Shown here in pieces: positions 36,605 through 45,413 of a stretch of 64,000 nt of DNA; positions within the stretch are counted from its first letter, which is position 1, and each line of letters opens with the position of its first letter. Under the pieces are notes generated by a model, which was not told the origin of the DNA, made no database searches, and saw only the letters and a program-made list of their open reading frames with translations. The translations under genes were made by a program, and so were the position numbers. The DNA is from Chitinophagaceae bacterium (GTDB lineage: Bacteria; Bacteroidota; Bacteroidia; Chitinophagales; Chitinophagaceae), in assembly GCA_027486835.1 (NCBI GenBank), contig JAIXOJ010000170.1, positions 1-64,000 of the forward strand. Reading direction: 5' to 3'.

Positions 36605-36907
36605 TTATTTTAATGGATAGGCAGCAGGGTCTTTTAAAAATTCTTCCTTGCATTCAGTGGCACAAAAGGCCAATGTTTTTCCTTTTAAATGAGCAGTATC
36701 ACTAATGCCTGCTTTTATGGGCATACCACAAACTGGATCTTTCAAATTATCGAACTTAACTGATGCGTATTCTTTTTTAATTGGCTCGTGTACAGCATCC
36801 ATTGAATCTTTTTTTTGACTTGGAGGCATGTTTACAGCTTCTGGATTTTCGTTGCAAGCAACAGATAATAGAACCGCAAACAACAAAAAGGGTGATAATA
36901 TTTTCAT
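36605..36907 (-). CDS. YHS-domain lipoprotein
   Basis: 100 residues. The signal peptide ends in SVAC (Cys18), a slightly off-consensus lipobox. After an acidic linker comes a YHS domain: DPVCGMPIKAGISDTAHLKGKTLAFCATECKEEF in parts, with metal-binding Cys pairs CGM and FCATEC. YHS domains bind copper or other heavy metals. The gene precedes neither a transporter nor a P-type ATPase, but the PepSY-TM gene starts on the same strand upstream (50 bp away), so the two may share a transcript. Confidence 0.85.
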   Translation of the reverse strand: MKILSPFLLFAVLLSVACNENPEAVNMPPSQKKDSMDAVHEPIKKEYASVKFDNLKDPVCGMPIKAGISDTAHLKGKTLAFCATECKEEFLKDPAAYPLK

Positions 36908-36957
36908 GTAAATAATTTAATTTGAGTTGTAAAAATAAGTGCAGGGTCTATTTGAGA

Positions 36958-38475
36958 TTAATCAAGCCTACGTTTAACAAACAGTATCAAGCCAGCAATG
37001 GTTAAAAAAATAAATCCAATAGCTGAAATAACCGTAGTTATGCCCCCTAAAGTTTTTGCACTTTCCTGACCGAGAATTTTACCCCAGAAATAGTGTTTAT
37101 GAAAGAATGCAAAACTGTATCGCTCCCAAATATCTCCATCTACTATTCTGCTTACCAATCTGCCAGTAGCAGGGTCAATGAAAAATCTTTCGTGGTTGTT
37201 CTTTTCATAGGCTACCTTAACAATAGGTAAACGTTTGTTAGTAGCTACATATTCGTCGTCATATTTTAAAAGGTAATAGCATTTTGCAAATTCACTACCA
37301 TTATTCTCGCTGTAAATATTGGCTAAATAGGTAGCATATTTCATGTCGCCATTATTTTCAACATCAAAATCAGCGGCGTTAATATGCCGCACGGTCATTT
37401 GATTTGCTTTATCGAGTAGCGAAGCTCTCAAATAAAGATTATTATTGAATTTGGCAGAGGAAAGTCCTACCAGTTTTTCTTGGGGTGAGATTTTATGGAA
37501 GAAACGTGTAAAATCTGGGGGTAATTCATCTGTGGTAAATTGACTGTTGTCAAAATATACTTGTTCATTAAATGCTGGTAGAAACTGAATAGCTATGTGA
37601 TAAACCCCGCTGAAAGCAAAAAGTATAGAAGTTAAAAAGAAAACATTTCCCAATCTTCTATGCCATTTTCTGATAGGCTGTCGTGGAATTTCGGGGTGGC
37701 TTTTTTTAATTCTTGTTATCCACATGATATACAAACCAATTACGCCAGAAGCAAAAGCTAAAAGGGCAAAGCATCCTAACACCCATAATCTTAGGGAATA
37801 ATCCTGAATGAAAGTCCATTGATGAAAAATGGCAAAAAATTGACCAAATGCTTCACTAGACCGATTAGATACAGCGGCTAATTTGCTAGTAATTGGGTCT
37901 ATGTACAAACAAATAGCATCTTTTCGGTCAAACGCTATCTGATAAACGGGTAATATTTTATTGCTTTTTTTATAAGCATTATTAAAGGAAGTGATTCGGC
38001 TAATTTGCTTTACTCCATTTCCATTATTGATGGCATTTTCCAAACCTTGGTTTGTAATGGTATTTGTAAGAGCCGCATCGCCCAACATTTCTAAAGCTAC
38101 CCACAAAGCATATTGAGCGTCTCCATTGGGTAATGCTTCACCAGTAGTACAGTTTAAATAAATGGGGGTTTCTAATGCTTTTTTTTCTACTTGGTAATAC
38201 AATTGTCGATTCAGCGACACCACTCGAAACCCATGAAGCGCAGTGATATTGTTTTGTTGTAACGCCTGCCGAACAGTTATTGGCAAGCGGGCTTCTTGAA
38301 TTATAATTGAGTTTACCCAGTCCTTTCTTATTCTTGGCGTAATGGCAGATGCGATGGGATATAATGCCCCTGACACACTCCATAGTATCACTGGTATGGC
38401 AATCAGCAAACCAAGTGTGCGGTGCCAGCCGTAAACATAACGGCCTAAGAATTTAGTTACTAATGGCATAAGCAA
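36958..38475 (-). CDS. PepSY-associated transmembrane protein
   Basis: 505 residues, four membrane helices (about 19-38, 252-275, 296-315 and 480-500) with two large extracytoplasmic PepSY-type regions between them (for example ITVRQALQQNNITALHGFRVVSLN and YFDPATGRLVSR-like FFIDPATGRLVSRIVDGD). PepSY-TM proteins of this type act in siderophore or metal reduction in some bacteria. A conserved pair with the YHS lipoprotein suggests metal handling; not proven. Start may be the ATG two codons inside (38469). Confidence 0.88.
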   Translation of the reverse strand: MLMPLVTKFLGRYVYGWHRTLGLLIAIPVILWSVSGALYPIASAITPRIRKDWVNSIIIQEARLPITVRQALQQNNITALHGFRVVSLNRQLYYQVEKKALETPIYLNCTTGEALPNGDAQYALWVALEMLGDAALTNTITNQGLENAINNGNGVKQISRITSFNNAYKKSNKILPVYQIAFDRKDAICLYIDPITSKLAAVSNRSSEAFGQFFAIFHQWTFIQDYSLRLWVLGCFALLAFASGVIGLYIMWITRIKKSHPEIPRQPIRKWHRRLGNVFFLTSILFAFSGVYHIAIQFLPAFNEQVYFDNSQFTTDELPPDFTRFFHKISPQEKLVGLSSAKFNNNLYLRASLLDKANQMTVRHINAADFDVENNGDMKYATYLANIYSENNGSEFAKCYYLLKYDDEYVATNKRLPIVKVAYEKNNHERFFIDPATGRLVSRIVDGDIWERYSFAFFHKHYFWGKILGQESAKTLGGITTVISAIGFIFLTIAGLILFVKRRLD

Positions 38476-38778
38476 TCAAGCAAATGGTAAAATGTACAGA
38501 AAATAGCCTCTAGAAACTACCAAGTTTCAATAACATCTATTTAGGCAAAAGGAGGAATTCTATATGTTGACAAAACTTAGTAGGAAAGCAAAATGTTAAT
38601 GTGGGCAATATAAGCATCTTGGTAGTTCATGATTAAAATAGTGGGGGTGATTAACTTTATTTATACCCCCTCGAGTCGCAAATTCTAATTCTGGTAACCA
38701 CCAAGAACGGCACAGAAAGTCTGACTCCTACAAAAATCTAACTAAACATTTAATCAAATAAATCAGAGATACAGACTT

Positions 38779-38904
38779 GAAGGTCGTACTAGACCACCAG
38801 ACGGTCATACTAGACCATCGGACGGCCATACTAAACCATCGGACGGCCATACTAGACCATAGGACGGTCATACTAGACCAAAGGACGGTCAGAGTAGAAA
38901 GGAG
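38779..38904. repeat. Six tandem 21-bp repeats
   Basis: Units at 38779, 38800, 38821, 38842, 38863 and 38884, each exactly 21 bp, consensus GACGGTCATACTAGACCATCG. Each unit has short GGTC/GACC inverted arms around ATACTA. Diverged A-rich units follow. Confidence 0.85.
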
Positions 38905-38994
38905 GGACTGAAAAAAAAGGAAGGGCAGAAAAAAAAGGACGGTCGCATTCCAGCGGAAGGTGTTTGAATAGAAAAAAGGGATAATAAAGAAACA

Positions 38995-39033
38995 AAAAAA
39001 GCTGCGACAAATGGAGTATATCGCAGCTTTTTT
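38995..39033 (-). terminator. Terminator after lysS
   Basis: Perfect 13-bp arms AAAAAAGCTGCGA (38995-39007) and TCGCAGCTTTTTT (39021-39033). Confidence 0.9.
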
Positions 39034-39049
39034 GTATTGTAACGTTGGT

Positions 39050-40570
39050 TTAATTAATTTTTTCTGGCCTCATTTGTGGAAACAATAGCACATCCTGAAT
39101 AGAAGGACTATTGGTCATTAACATACACAAACGATCAATTCCAATACCAATACCACTTGTTGGCGGCATACCATATTCAAGTGCTCGCAAAAAATCATGG
39201 TCAATAAACATCGCTTCGTCATCGCCGCGCTCCATGAGTTTCATTTGTTCCTCAAAACGTAAGCGTTGGTCGATTGGGTCATTTAATTCGCTGTAGGCAT
39301 TGGCAAGCTCTTTACCATTAACCATCAGTTCAAAACGTTCTACTAAACCTTCTTTGCTGCGATGTTTTTTGGTGAGCGGACTCATTTCAACTGGGTAGTC
39401 AATGATAAAAGTTGGCTGTATGTACGTGTGTTCACTGGTGGCACCAAAAATTTCATCAATTAGTTTGCCCTTTCCAATATTGGCTGGTACGCCAATGTTG
39501 AGTGTTTTGCACACTTCGCGTAGGCCAGCTTCATCTTTGTCGGCTACATCTATGCCTGTATTTTCTTTAATAGCATCATGAATACTGATGCGCTTAAATG
39601 GGGCTTTGAAACTGATGGTTTTATCCCCCACTACCACATCGGTGGTGCCGTGCAAGGCGATGGCTATTTGCTCAAACAGTTGTTCTGTTATTTCCATCAT
39701 CCAGAAATAATCTTTGTAGGCAGTGTACCACTCTAGTACAGTAAATTCTGGGTTATGGGTTCTGTCCATTCCTTCGTTTCTAAAGTTTCTACTGAACTCA
39801 TACACCCAATCGAAACCACCCACAATCAATCTTTTAAGGTAAAGTTCGTTGGCAATGCGCAGGTACAAAGGAATATCTAGCGCATTGTGATGGGTAACAA
39901 AGGGGCGAGCCGCTGCACCACCAGGGATACTTTGCAAAACAGGGGTATCTACCTCTAACGCACCTTGGTTGTTGAGAAATGTGCGTATCGTGTTCATAAG
40001 GATGGTTCTTTTTACGAACGTATCTTTTACCGATGGGTTGATTACTAAATCTACATAACGCTGACGGTATCTAAATTCGGGATCTGTTACCTCGTCATAT
40101 ACATTGCCCTCCTCATCTCTTTTTACCACTGGTAATGGTTTTAGCGACTTAGAAAGGAGCGTTAGCGTTTGTGTATGTACAGAAGTTTCGCCTGTTTTGG
40201 TAATGAATACAAAACCAGTAACACCAATAAAATCACCAAGGTCAAGGCCATGTTTTACCACGGTATCCCAAAAAGATTTGTCGTCATTGGGGCAGATGTC
40301 ATCGCGTTTCACATATAATTGAATGATGCCTTTGCTGTCTTGTATTTTAATAAAATAAACCTTTCCTTTATCGTTGATGGCCACAATACGTCCAGCCACA
40401 CACACATTTGCGAAGGTTTCTTTGGTTGCTTCGCTAAACTGCTCCTTAATTAACGTTGAAAAATGCGAAACTGGATACAAGGCAGCCGGGTAAGCATCAA
40501 TACCCGCAGCTTGCAGTTTGGCAAGTTTCTCTCTCCTAACAATTTCTTGTTCGCTTAAATGTACACTCAT
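39050..40570 (-). CDS. lysS: Lysyl-tRNA synthetase (class II)
   Basis: 506 residues. OB anticodon-binding domain (about 55-160), then class II core with motif 2 (FRNEGMDRTHNPEFTVLEWY) and motif 3 (GIGIGIDRLCML). Charges tRNA-Lys. Start MSVHLSEQEIVRREKLAKL is the usual N-terminus. Monocistronic minus strand with its own terminator. Confidence 0.97.
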   Translation of the reverse strand: MSVHLSEQEIVRREKLAKLQAAGIDAYPAALYPVSHFSTLIKEQFSEATKETFANVCVAGRIVAINDKGKVYFIKIQDSKGIIQLYVKRDDICPNDDKSFWDTVVKHGLDLGDFIGVTGFVFITKTGETSVHTQTLTLLSKSLKPLPVVKRDEEGNVYDEVTDPEFRYRQRYVDLVINPSVKDTFVKRTILMNTIRTFLNNQGALEVDTPVLQSIPGGAAARPFVTHHNALDIPLYLRIANELYLKRLIVGGFDWVYEFSRNFRNEGMDRTHNPEFTVLEWYTAYKDYFWMMEITEQLFEQIAIALHGTTDVVVGDKTISFKAPFKRISIHDAIKENTGIDVADKDEAGLREVCKTLNIGVPANIGKGKLIDEIFGATSEHTYIQPTFIIDYPVEMSPLTKKHRSKEGLVERFELMVNGKELANAYSELNDPIDQRLRFEEQMKLMERGDDEAMFIDHDFLRALEYGMPPTSGIGIGIDRLCMLMTNSPSIQDVLLFPQMRPEKIN

Positions 40571-41009
40571 TAATACTTTTTTAGTACGAGCAAAGATATA
40601 GGCCGTGGGTATTTGTTAATGGTTAATTGTTAATGGGTATCACTGGTTAGGGTCAAATAAATAGGTGCATTAGCAGCAGGTGCATAAAAGTTTTTCGTTT
40701 TGCCCCACGCCTTTCGGAGAGGGGTTGAGGTGAGGTTTAACTAATAACTGCGAAAAACATTTATGCACAGTTGGCAGCCATTTTAGTTAATAATGTATCA
40801 ACAAAAGCATTTCTTTTAATCAATTTTTTGTTGATTTATTGAATACAAGGGCAATTGTCTATTTGGCCTTCATAAGAAACTGTATTGCCCCAATATTTGC
40901 CTCTTAAACTTATTTTTTGCCTTTAGCGTATGAAATTCATCATTTCCCTACACCCCGAGTAACATTTGAACCCTATTGGCGTACTAACCCGCATAAACTA
41001 TATTTTTAC
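40571..41009. other. Divergent spacer with 89-bp palindromic repeat
   Basis: 439 bp between lysS and the receptor gene. Apart from the repeat at 40680-40768 and an AT-rich stretch at 40620-40640 I see nothing that can be named. Confidence 0.5.
40680..40768. repeat. 89-bp palindromic intergenic repeat, copy 2
   Basis: Arms 40680-40697 and 40751-40768 (one mismatch) with the same core as the copy at 1709-1795: GCCC...CGGAGAGGGGTTG and GGTGAGGTTTA segments are shared. Confidence 0.75.
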
Positions 41010-43463
41010 ATGATGAAACATTTTTACCTTCTAGTTCTTAGTGTATTGACTTTGTCGATACAAGGATTTTCACAAACAAAACAAACAGTAACAGGCACAG
41101 TAAAAGACGCCAACAACAAACCCCTGACCGCAGTAACCATCACTTTATTAAAAGCAAAAGACAGCAGCCTAGTAAAGGCAGCCGTTTCGGACAAAGAAGG
41201 TGACTTTGAAATTACAACCGCTCAGACAGGGTCGTTTTTGGTAAGCTATTCCTTAGTAGGTTATGGCACAAAATATTCTGAGCCATTTCAATTGACAGAA
41301 AACTCAAATCAGAAATTACCCAATGCTTCCTTAGCCATTGCAGCAACTAAATTGCAGGAGGTAACCGTAACAGCAGCTAAAAAACCATTGGTTGAAATTA
41401 AAGCGGACAAAATGGTGTTCAACGTGGAGAGTAGCATTAACGCTTCTGGTAGCGATGGACTAGAGATTTTGAGAAAAAGTCCTGGCATTCAAGTGGATAA
41501 CAACGACAACATTACCATGAAAGGCAAAACAGGCGTGAGGGTATATGTTGATGGTAAAATGTTACAGTTAGATACAAAAGATTTGGCTGCTTATTTAAAA
41601 AGTATCAACAGCAACGACATTGAAGCCATAGAAATGATTAGCAACCCCAGTGCAAAATATGATGCGAGTGGTAATGCAGGTATCATCAACATTAGGTTAA
41701 AGAAGAACAAAAAGTTTGGCACCAATGGTAGTACCAATCTTGGTTTTACACAAGGGGTTACGCCGAAAGGTAATGGCTCGCTCAACCTAAATTATCGCGA
41801 CAAAAAAGTGAATTTATTCAGCAACTTGAGCGGTAGTATTGGTACCTATGAAAACGGAATGAACCTCTATAGATTACAGAACGACAGTATTTACGACCAA
41901 CACAGTACCAACTGGAATGATGGCAAAAGCATCAATGCCAAAGTGGGTGCTGATTATTTCTTAAGCAGCAAGCATACATTGGGCGTTATGGCAAGAATTG
42001 GGTACGACGATAATGTATGGCGCACCACCGGCAATACCAATATCTACTATAAAAAAGAAGACACCGGCAGTTTTATAAAAAAACTATTGGCTACCAATAG
42101 AGTGCCTAGTACTAGGATGAATAGCAACGTAAACATCAATTATCGGTATGTTGATACCAGTGGAACAGAGATAAACGCTGATGCAGATTATGGCTTGTTT
42201 CGCGGCACGGGCAATAGTTACCAACCCAATTATTACTTTAACAAAGACAATTCTCCGCTGAATACATTTATTTATTCTAATAATACCCCTGTTGATATTG
42301 ATATATACACTGCAAAAGCAGACGCGGAAAAGAATCTTTGGAAAGGCAAATTAGGCTTTGGGGTTAAATTTTCTTATGTAACTACTAAGAACACCTTTGA
42401 CTTCTTTAGCGTAGATAACAATTCTGGCATTGCTACAAAATCGCTCAACAGAAGCAACCAGTTTACTTATACCGAAAATGTTAATGCGGCTTATGTCAAT
42501 TACAACCGACAATTAACCACTAAGGTTAGTTTCCAAGGTGGTTTGCGGGTGGAGCAAACCAATAGCGAGGGCAAATTGGTGAGAGCAGATGGGAGAAAAC
42601 AAGCAGACGATACGGTTACTAGGTCTTACGTAAACTTGTTTCCTAGTGCAGCATTCACGTGGAATGTAAACAAAACCAACACGTTGACCCTAACCTATAG
42701 CAGACGCATAGACCGTCCCACTTACCAAGACTTGAATCCATTTGAAAATAAATTGGATGAATTAACCTATGAAAAAGGTAATGCCTTTCTACGCCCACAA
42801 TACACCGATAACTTAGAGCTAACCCATACGTTTATGGGCTTTTTAAACACTTCGGCTGCGTACAGTTATGTGAAAGATTATGCCACTCAGGTTACAGATA
42901 CTATTCGTAATGCTTCGTATGTGCAACAGCAGAATTTGGCTACGCAGCGCATTCTCAACTTTAGTATTGGTTCGCCTTTACCCATTAAAAAATGGTGGAA
43001 CGGCTATGTGAATTTGTGGTACAACTATCAAATGTTTGATGGTTATATTAACGATAAACCCGTGAAAGTGGACATCCCTGGATATGGTGCTTATTTGCAA
43101 AACACTTGGACACTTGGTCGTGATTACACAGCCGAGATGAGTGGTTGGTTCAATGGGCCTAGCGTGTGGGGTGCTACTTGGAAAACAAAACCTCAAGGAG
43201 GCATTGATTTAGGATTGCAAAAATTATTGTTGCAAAAAAGAGCTTCTGTTAAGCTAAGTGTAACCGATATTTTATTTACCGCACCTTGGAAAGCAACCAG
43301 TGAATTTGGCGGTATGAAGATAGACGGCGGTGGTAATTGGGAGAGCCGCACCGTTCGCTTGAACTTCACCTACCGTTTTGGTAGCAACCAAATTAAGGAA
43401 GCTAGAACCCGTAAAACAGGTATCGAAAGCGAAAGCCAACGTATTAAAGGAGGCGGAAATTAA
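41010..43463 (+). CDS. Outer-membrane beta-barrel receptor, TonB-receptor-like
   Basis: 817 residues from the ATG at 41010; the 31 residues upstream in the longest frame precede the signal peptide and are unlikely. Signal peptide (FYLLVLSVLTLSIQGFSQ), a carboxypeptidase-D-like regulatory domain (about 22-105, VTGTVKDANNKPLTAVTITLL), a plug-like segment (PGIQVDNNDNITMKGKTGVRVYVDGKML), then an outer-membrane beta-barrel (OMP_b-brl_3) to the end. The plug resembles TonB-dependent transporters, but no TonB box is evident. No SusD partner follows, so it is not a polysaccharide locus. Substrate unknown. Confidence 0.9.
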   Translation: MMKHFYLLVLSVLTLSIQGFSQTKQTVTGTVKDANNKPLTAVTITLLKAKDSSLVKAAVSDKEGDFEITTAQTGSFLVSYSLVGYGTKYSEPFQLTENSNQKLPNASLAIAATKLQEVTVTAAKKPLVEIKADKMVFNVESSINASGSDGLEILRKSPGIQVDNNDNITMKGKTGVRVYVDGKMLQLDTKDLAAYLKSINSNDIEAIEMISNPSAKYDASGNAGIINIRLKKNKKFGTNGSTNLGFTQGVTPKGNGSLNLNYRDKKVNLFSNLSGSIGTYENGMNLYRLQNDSIYDQHSTNWNDGKSINAKVGADYFLSSKHTLGVMARIGYDDNVWRTTGNTNIYYKKEDTGSFIKKLLATNRVPSTRMNSNVNINYRYVDTSGTEINADADYGLFRGTGNSYQPNYYFNKDNSPLNTFIYSNNTPVDIDIYTAKADAEKNLWKGKLGFGVKFSYVTTKNTFDFFSVDNNSGIATKSLNRSNQFTYTENVNAAYVNYNRQLTTKVSFQGGLRVEQTNSEGKLVRADGRKQADDTVTRSYVNLFPSAAFTWNVNKTNTLTLTYSRRIDRPTYQDLNPFENKLDELTYEKGNAFLRPQYTDNLELTHTFMGFLNTSAAYSYVKDYATQVTDTIRNASYVQQQNLATQRILNFSIGSPLPIKKWWNGYVNLWYNYQMFDGYINDKPVKVDIPGYGAYLQNTWTLGRDYTAEMSGWFNGPSVWGATWKTKPQGGIDLGLQKLLLQKRASVKLSVTDILFTAPWKATSEFGGMKIDGGGNWESRTVRLNFTYRFGSNQIKEARTRKTGIESESQRIKGGGN

Positions 43464-43483
43464 TTGCAGATACAGGATATTTC

Positions 43484-43521
43484 AAAACCCGTCAGTTATA
43501 AAAAACTGGCGGGTTTTTTTG
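43484..43521 (+). terminator. Terminator after the receptor gene
   Basis: AAAACCCGTCAGTT (43484-43497) pairs with AACTGGCGGGTTTT (43504-43517), one G-T pair, then T-run. Confidence 0.85.
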
Positions 43522-43627
43522 TGCAAAAAAGAAAGCAAAATGGGGTGAGGTTATGTAGACGTTGTTGCCAGTAACATTGGCACAATAAATTTAACATTCA
43601 AAAGGTTGCTTTAAAAAGCTATGCTAT

Positions 43628-43676
43628 CTAAAACCTAAAACCTAAAACCTAAAACCTAAAACCTAAAACCTAAAAC
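43628..43676. repeat. Seven perfect CTAAAAC heptamers
   Basis: Seven perfect copies of CTAAAAC (49 bp) and a decayed unit TTAAACC follow a T-rich region. It is a simple tandem repeat and prone to slippage. Nothing else in 43522-43727 stands out. Confidence 0.85.
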
Positions 43677-43772
43677 TTAAACCTTACAACTTCATATCAG
43701 CGGTCTTTTTAAGGGGATTGTTTTGTTATGGCTAATATTGTCCCGTTATTTCATTCCCTAAAAATATTTACC

Positions 43773-44237
43773 ATGTTTCTCACTAAACAATTAGCCCCCA
43801 GAAAGCGCATTGCACTCATTGCCCATGACCATAAAAAACTAGATATGGTGCAATGGGCAGTTCATAATGGTCAAACCTTGTCTAAACATGAGCTTTTTGC
43901 CACTGGCACCACGGGTAAGCTAGTGGAGGAAGCACTCGACCGACCCGTTAGAAAATTTTTAAGTGGCCCATTAGGTGGTGACCAACAAATTGGTAGCCTC
44001 ATAGCAACAGGGGATTTAGATATAGTGATTTTCTTTTGGGATCCAATGGAAGCCCAACCACACGATACCGACATCAAAGCGTTGCTTCGCCTTTGCGCTG
44101 TATGGAATATTCCCATGGCCTGCGACCGTGCTTCGGCAGATTTTATCATCACATCACCCTTTATGAATGAGGCTTACGAAGCCATTATTCCCGATTATGG
44201 TGGCTACCTTAGAAGGGATGTTTCCGCAAATTCGTAG
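43773..44237 (+). CDS. mgsA: Methylglyoxal synthase
   Basis: 154 residues from the ATG at 43773; this start lines up with the E. coli enzyme (MFLTKQLAPRKRIALIAHDH vs its MELTTRTLPARK). An ATG at 43728 would add 15 residues. Signature: IALIAHDHKK, LFATGTTGKL, SGPLGGDQQIG, FFWDPMEAQPHD and ADFIITSP. Converts dihydroxyacetone phosphate to methylglyoxal when phosphate is scarce. Monocistronic. Confidence 0.94.
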   Translation: MFLTKQLAPRKRIALIAHDHKKLDMVQWAVHNGQTLSKHELFATGTTGKLVEEALDRPVRKFLSGPLGGDQQIGSLIATGDLDIVIFFWDPMEAQPHDTDIKALLRLCAVWNIPMACDRASADFIITSPFMNEAYEAIIPDYGGYLRRDVSANS

Positions 44238-44249
44238 GCAGAAGTTGTA

Positions 44250-44530
44250 TAGTACAATTTCACAGAGTTGCACAGAGAAGTCACTGAGTTGCACGGAGCT
44301 GCTTTCCTTTTGGCATTCAGAGTAATAAAAAAAATTTTCACAGAGCTTCACTGAGAAGTCACAGAGTTACACGGAGCCAATTATCTCTGTGGCACTCTGT
44401 GCAACCTCTGTGGCACTCGGTGTAATAAAAAATTTCACAAAGGTTGCATAGAGAAACCGGAGCATCTATCTCTGTGGCTCTCTGTGTAACCTCAGTGGTT
44501 CTCTGTGTAATAAAAAATTTCGCAACAAAA
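44250..44530. repeat. Cluster of CACAGAG-type degenerate inverted repeats
   Basis: About three ~100-bp units, each with CACAGAGTTGCACAGAG on one side and CTCTGTGnAACCTCTGTG-like sequence on the other, separated by AATAAAAAAAATTTT. They can fold into long imperfect hairpins. No gene; small frames here are artefacts. Confidence 0.75.
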
Positions 44531-44548
44531 GCAAGCAATAAGTTCATT

Positions 44549-45277
44549 TTAGGCAAACATAGTTGCAGCTTTTTCTAGGCTTTCTGGTTTGCCTACGTCT
44601 ATTAGGAGACTGTTAGAATGGTCAAAAGCAGTAATGGTATGGTCGGCACATAGGGAGAGGTAAACATCAATCATCGAAAACTTACCGCTTTGGGTAATCA
44701 GCGAAAAAATTTGATTGCTTAGTACCTGTATCCCACTAAATGCTACTGCATGAAATTGGTTTTTATCAGCATGAAGCAGCATGGGCCCTTTTTCTTGCCC
44801 AGTTTGTTCATTGCGCCAGCCAACCAAAGTATTTTGTTCATTAAAAACTAGCTTTCTGTTACTGTTTCTATTGGTAGTGGCCAAAGTAGCCAACGGTAGT
44901 TGAAGACGATGCTCCTGCACTATAGCTTTTAGCGGCATGTCCGTTAGCATATCGGCATTCATCACCACAAATTCTGGGGAACTGTCAAAATACCAAGCCG
45001 CTTTCAAGATGCCCCCCCCCGTTTCTAAGACAGCATCCGTTTCGTCGGAAATGGTGATATGGCTACCCCATCCCTTATGTAGCTCGATGGCTGCCACAAT
45101 CTGTTCGGCAAAATGATGCACATTCACCAATACCTCAAAAATGCCCTGCGTTTGCAAGTATTTTACATTTCTTTCCAATAGCGATTGTCCGTTTACCATC
45201 GCAAGTGCCTTGGGATGGTGCAGAGTAAAAGGCTGTAGTCGCGTGCCAAAACCGGCAGCCAAAAGCATTGCTTTCAT
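44549..45277 (-). CDS. murU: Nucleotidyltransferase, MurU-like
   Basis: 242 residues from the ATG at 45277 (MKAMLLAAGFGTRL); the longer frame adds a non-conserved 39 residues. Sugar-nucleotidyltransferase fold: GFGTRL (9-14), PKALAMVNG, DETDAVLETGGG, VMNADMLTD (metal Asp). N-acetylmuramate-1-phosphate uridylyltransferase (MurU) belongs to this small type and pairs with AmgK; the gene upstream on the same strand is an AmgK-like kinase, which supports the assignment. Glucose-1-P transferase would be an alternative. Confidence 0.75.
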   Translation of the reverse strand: MKAMLLAAGFGTRLQPFTLHHPKALAMVNGQSLLERNVKYLQTQGIFEVLVNVHHFAEQIVAAIELHKGWGSHITISDETDAVLETGGGILKAAWYFDSSPEFVVMNADMLTDMPLKAIVQEHRLQLPLATLATTNRNSNRKLVFNEQNTLVGWRNEQTGQEKGPMLLHADKNQFHAVAFSGIQVLSNQIFSLITQSGKFSMIDVYLSLCADHTITAFDHSNSLLIDVGKPESLEKAATMFA

Positions 45278-45413
45278 ATGATTGATAAAAATTACAGCAA
45301 GTATAATTATAAAATACCTAAAGTCATGCACATTTAAATTGCTTAAAAATTCAGAATTTTCTCTACTTTGAGGTATTGTTTCTTTACAGCCCACTTGACA
45401 TCAAAGCCTCCTC

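Larger units (their letters stand above)
38476..39049. other. Gene-free spacer with a 21-bp repeat array
   Basis: 574 bp, no ORF worth calling. It holds the array at 38779-38904 (plus diverged units to about 38946) and the lysS terminator at 38995-39033. Confidence 0.6.

Noticed and set aside
43628-43676. Linear-replicon telomere
   Set aside because: Only seven heptamers, internal to the sequence and flanked by ordinary genes.
44154-44556. Two short minus-strand frames near 44.3 kb
   Set aside because: Made only of CACAGAG-type repeats and low-complexity codons.
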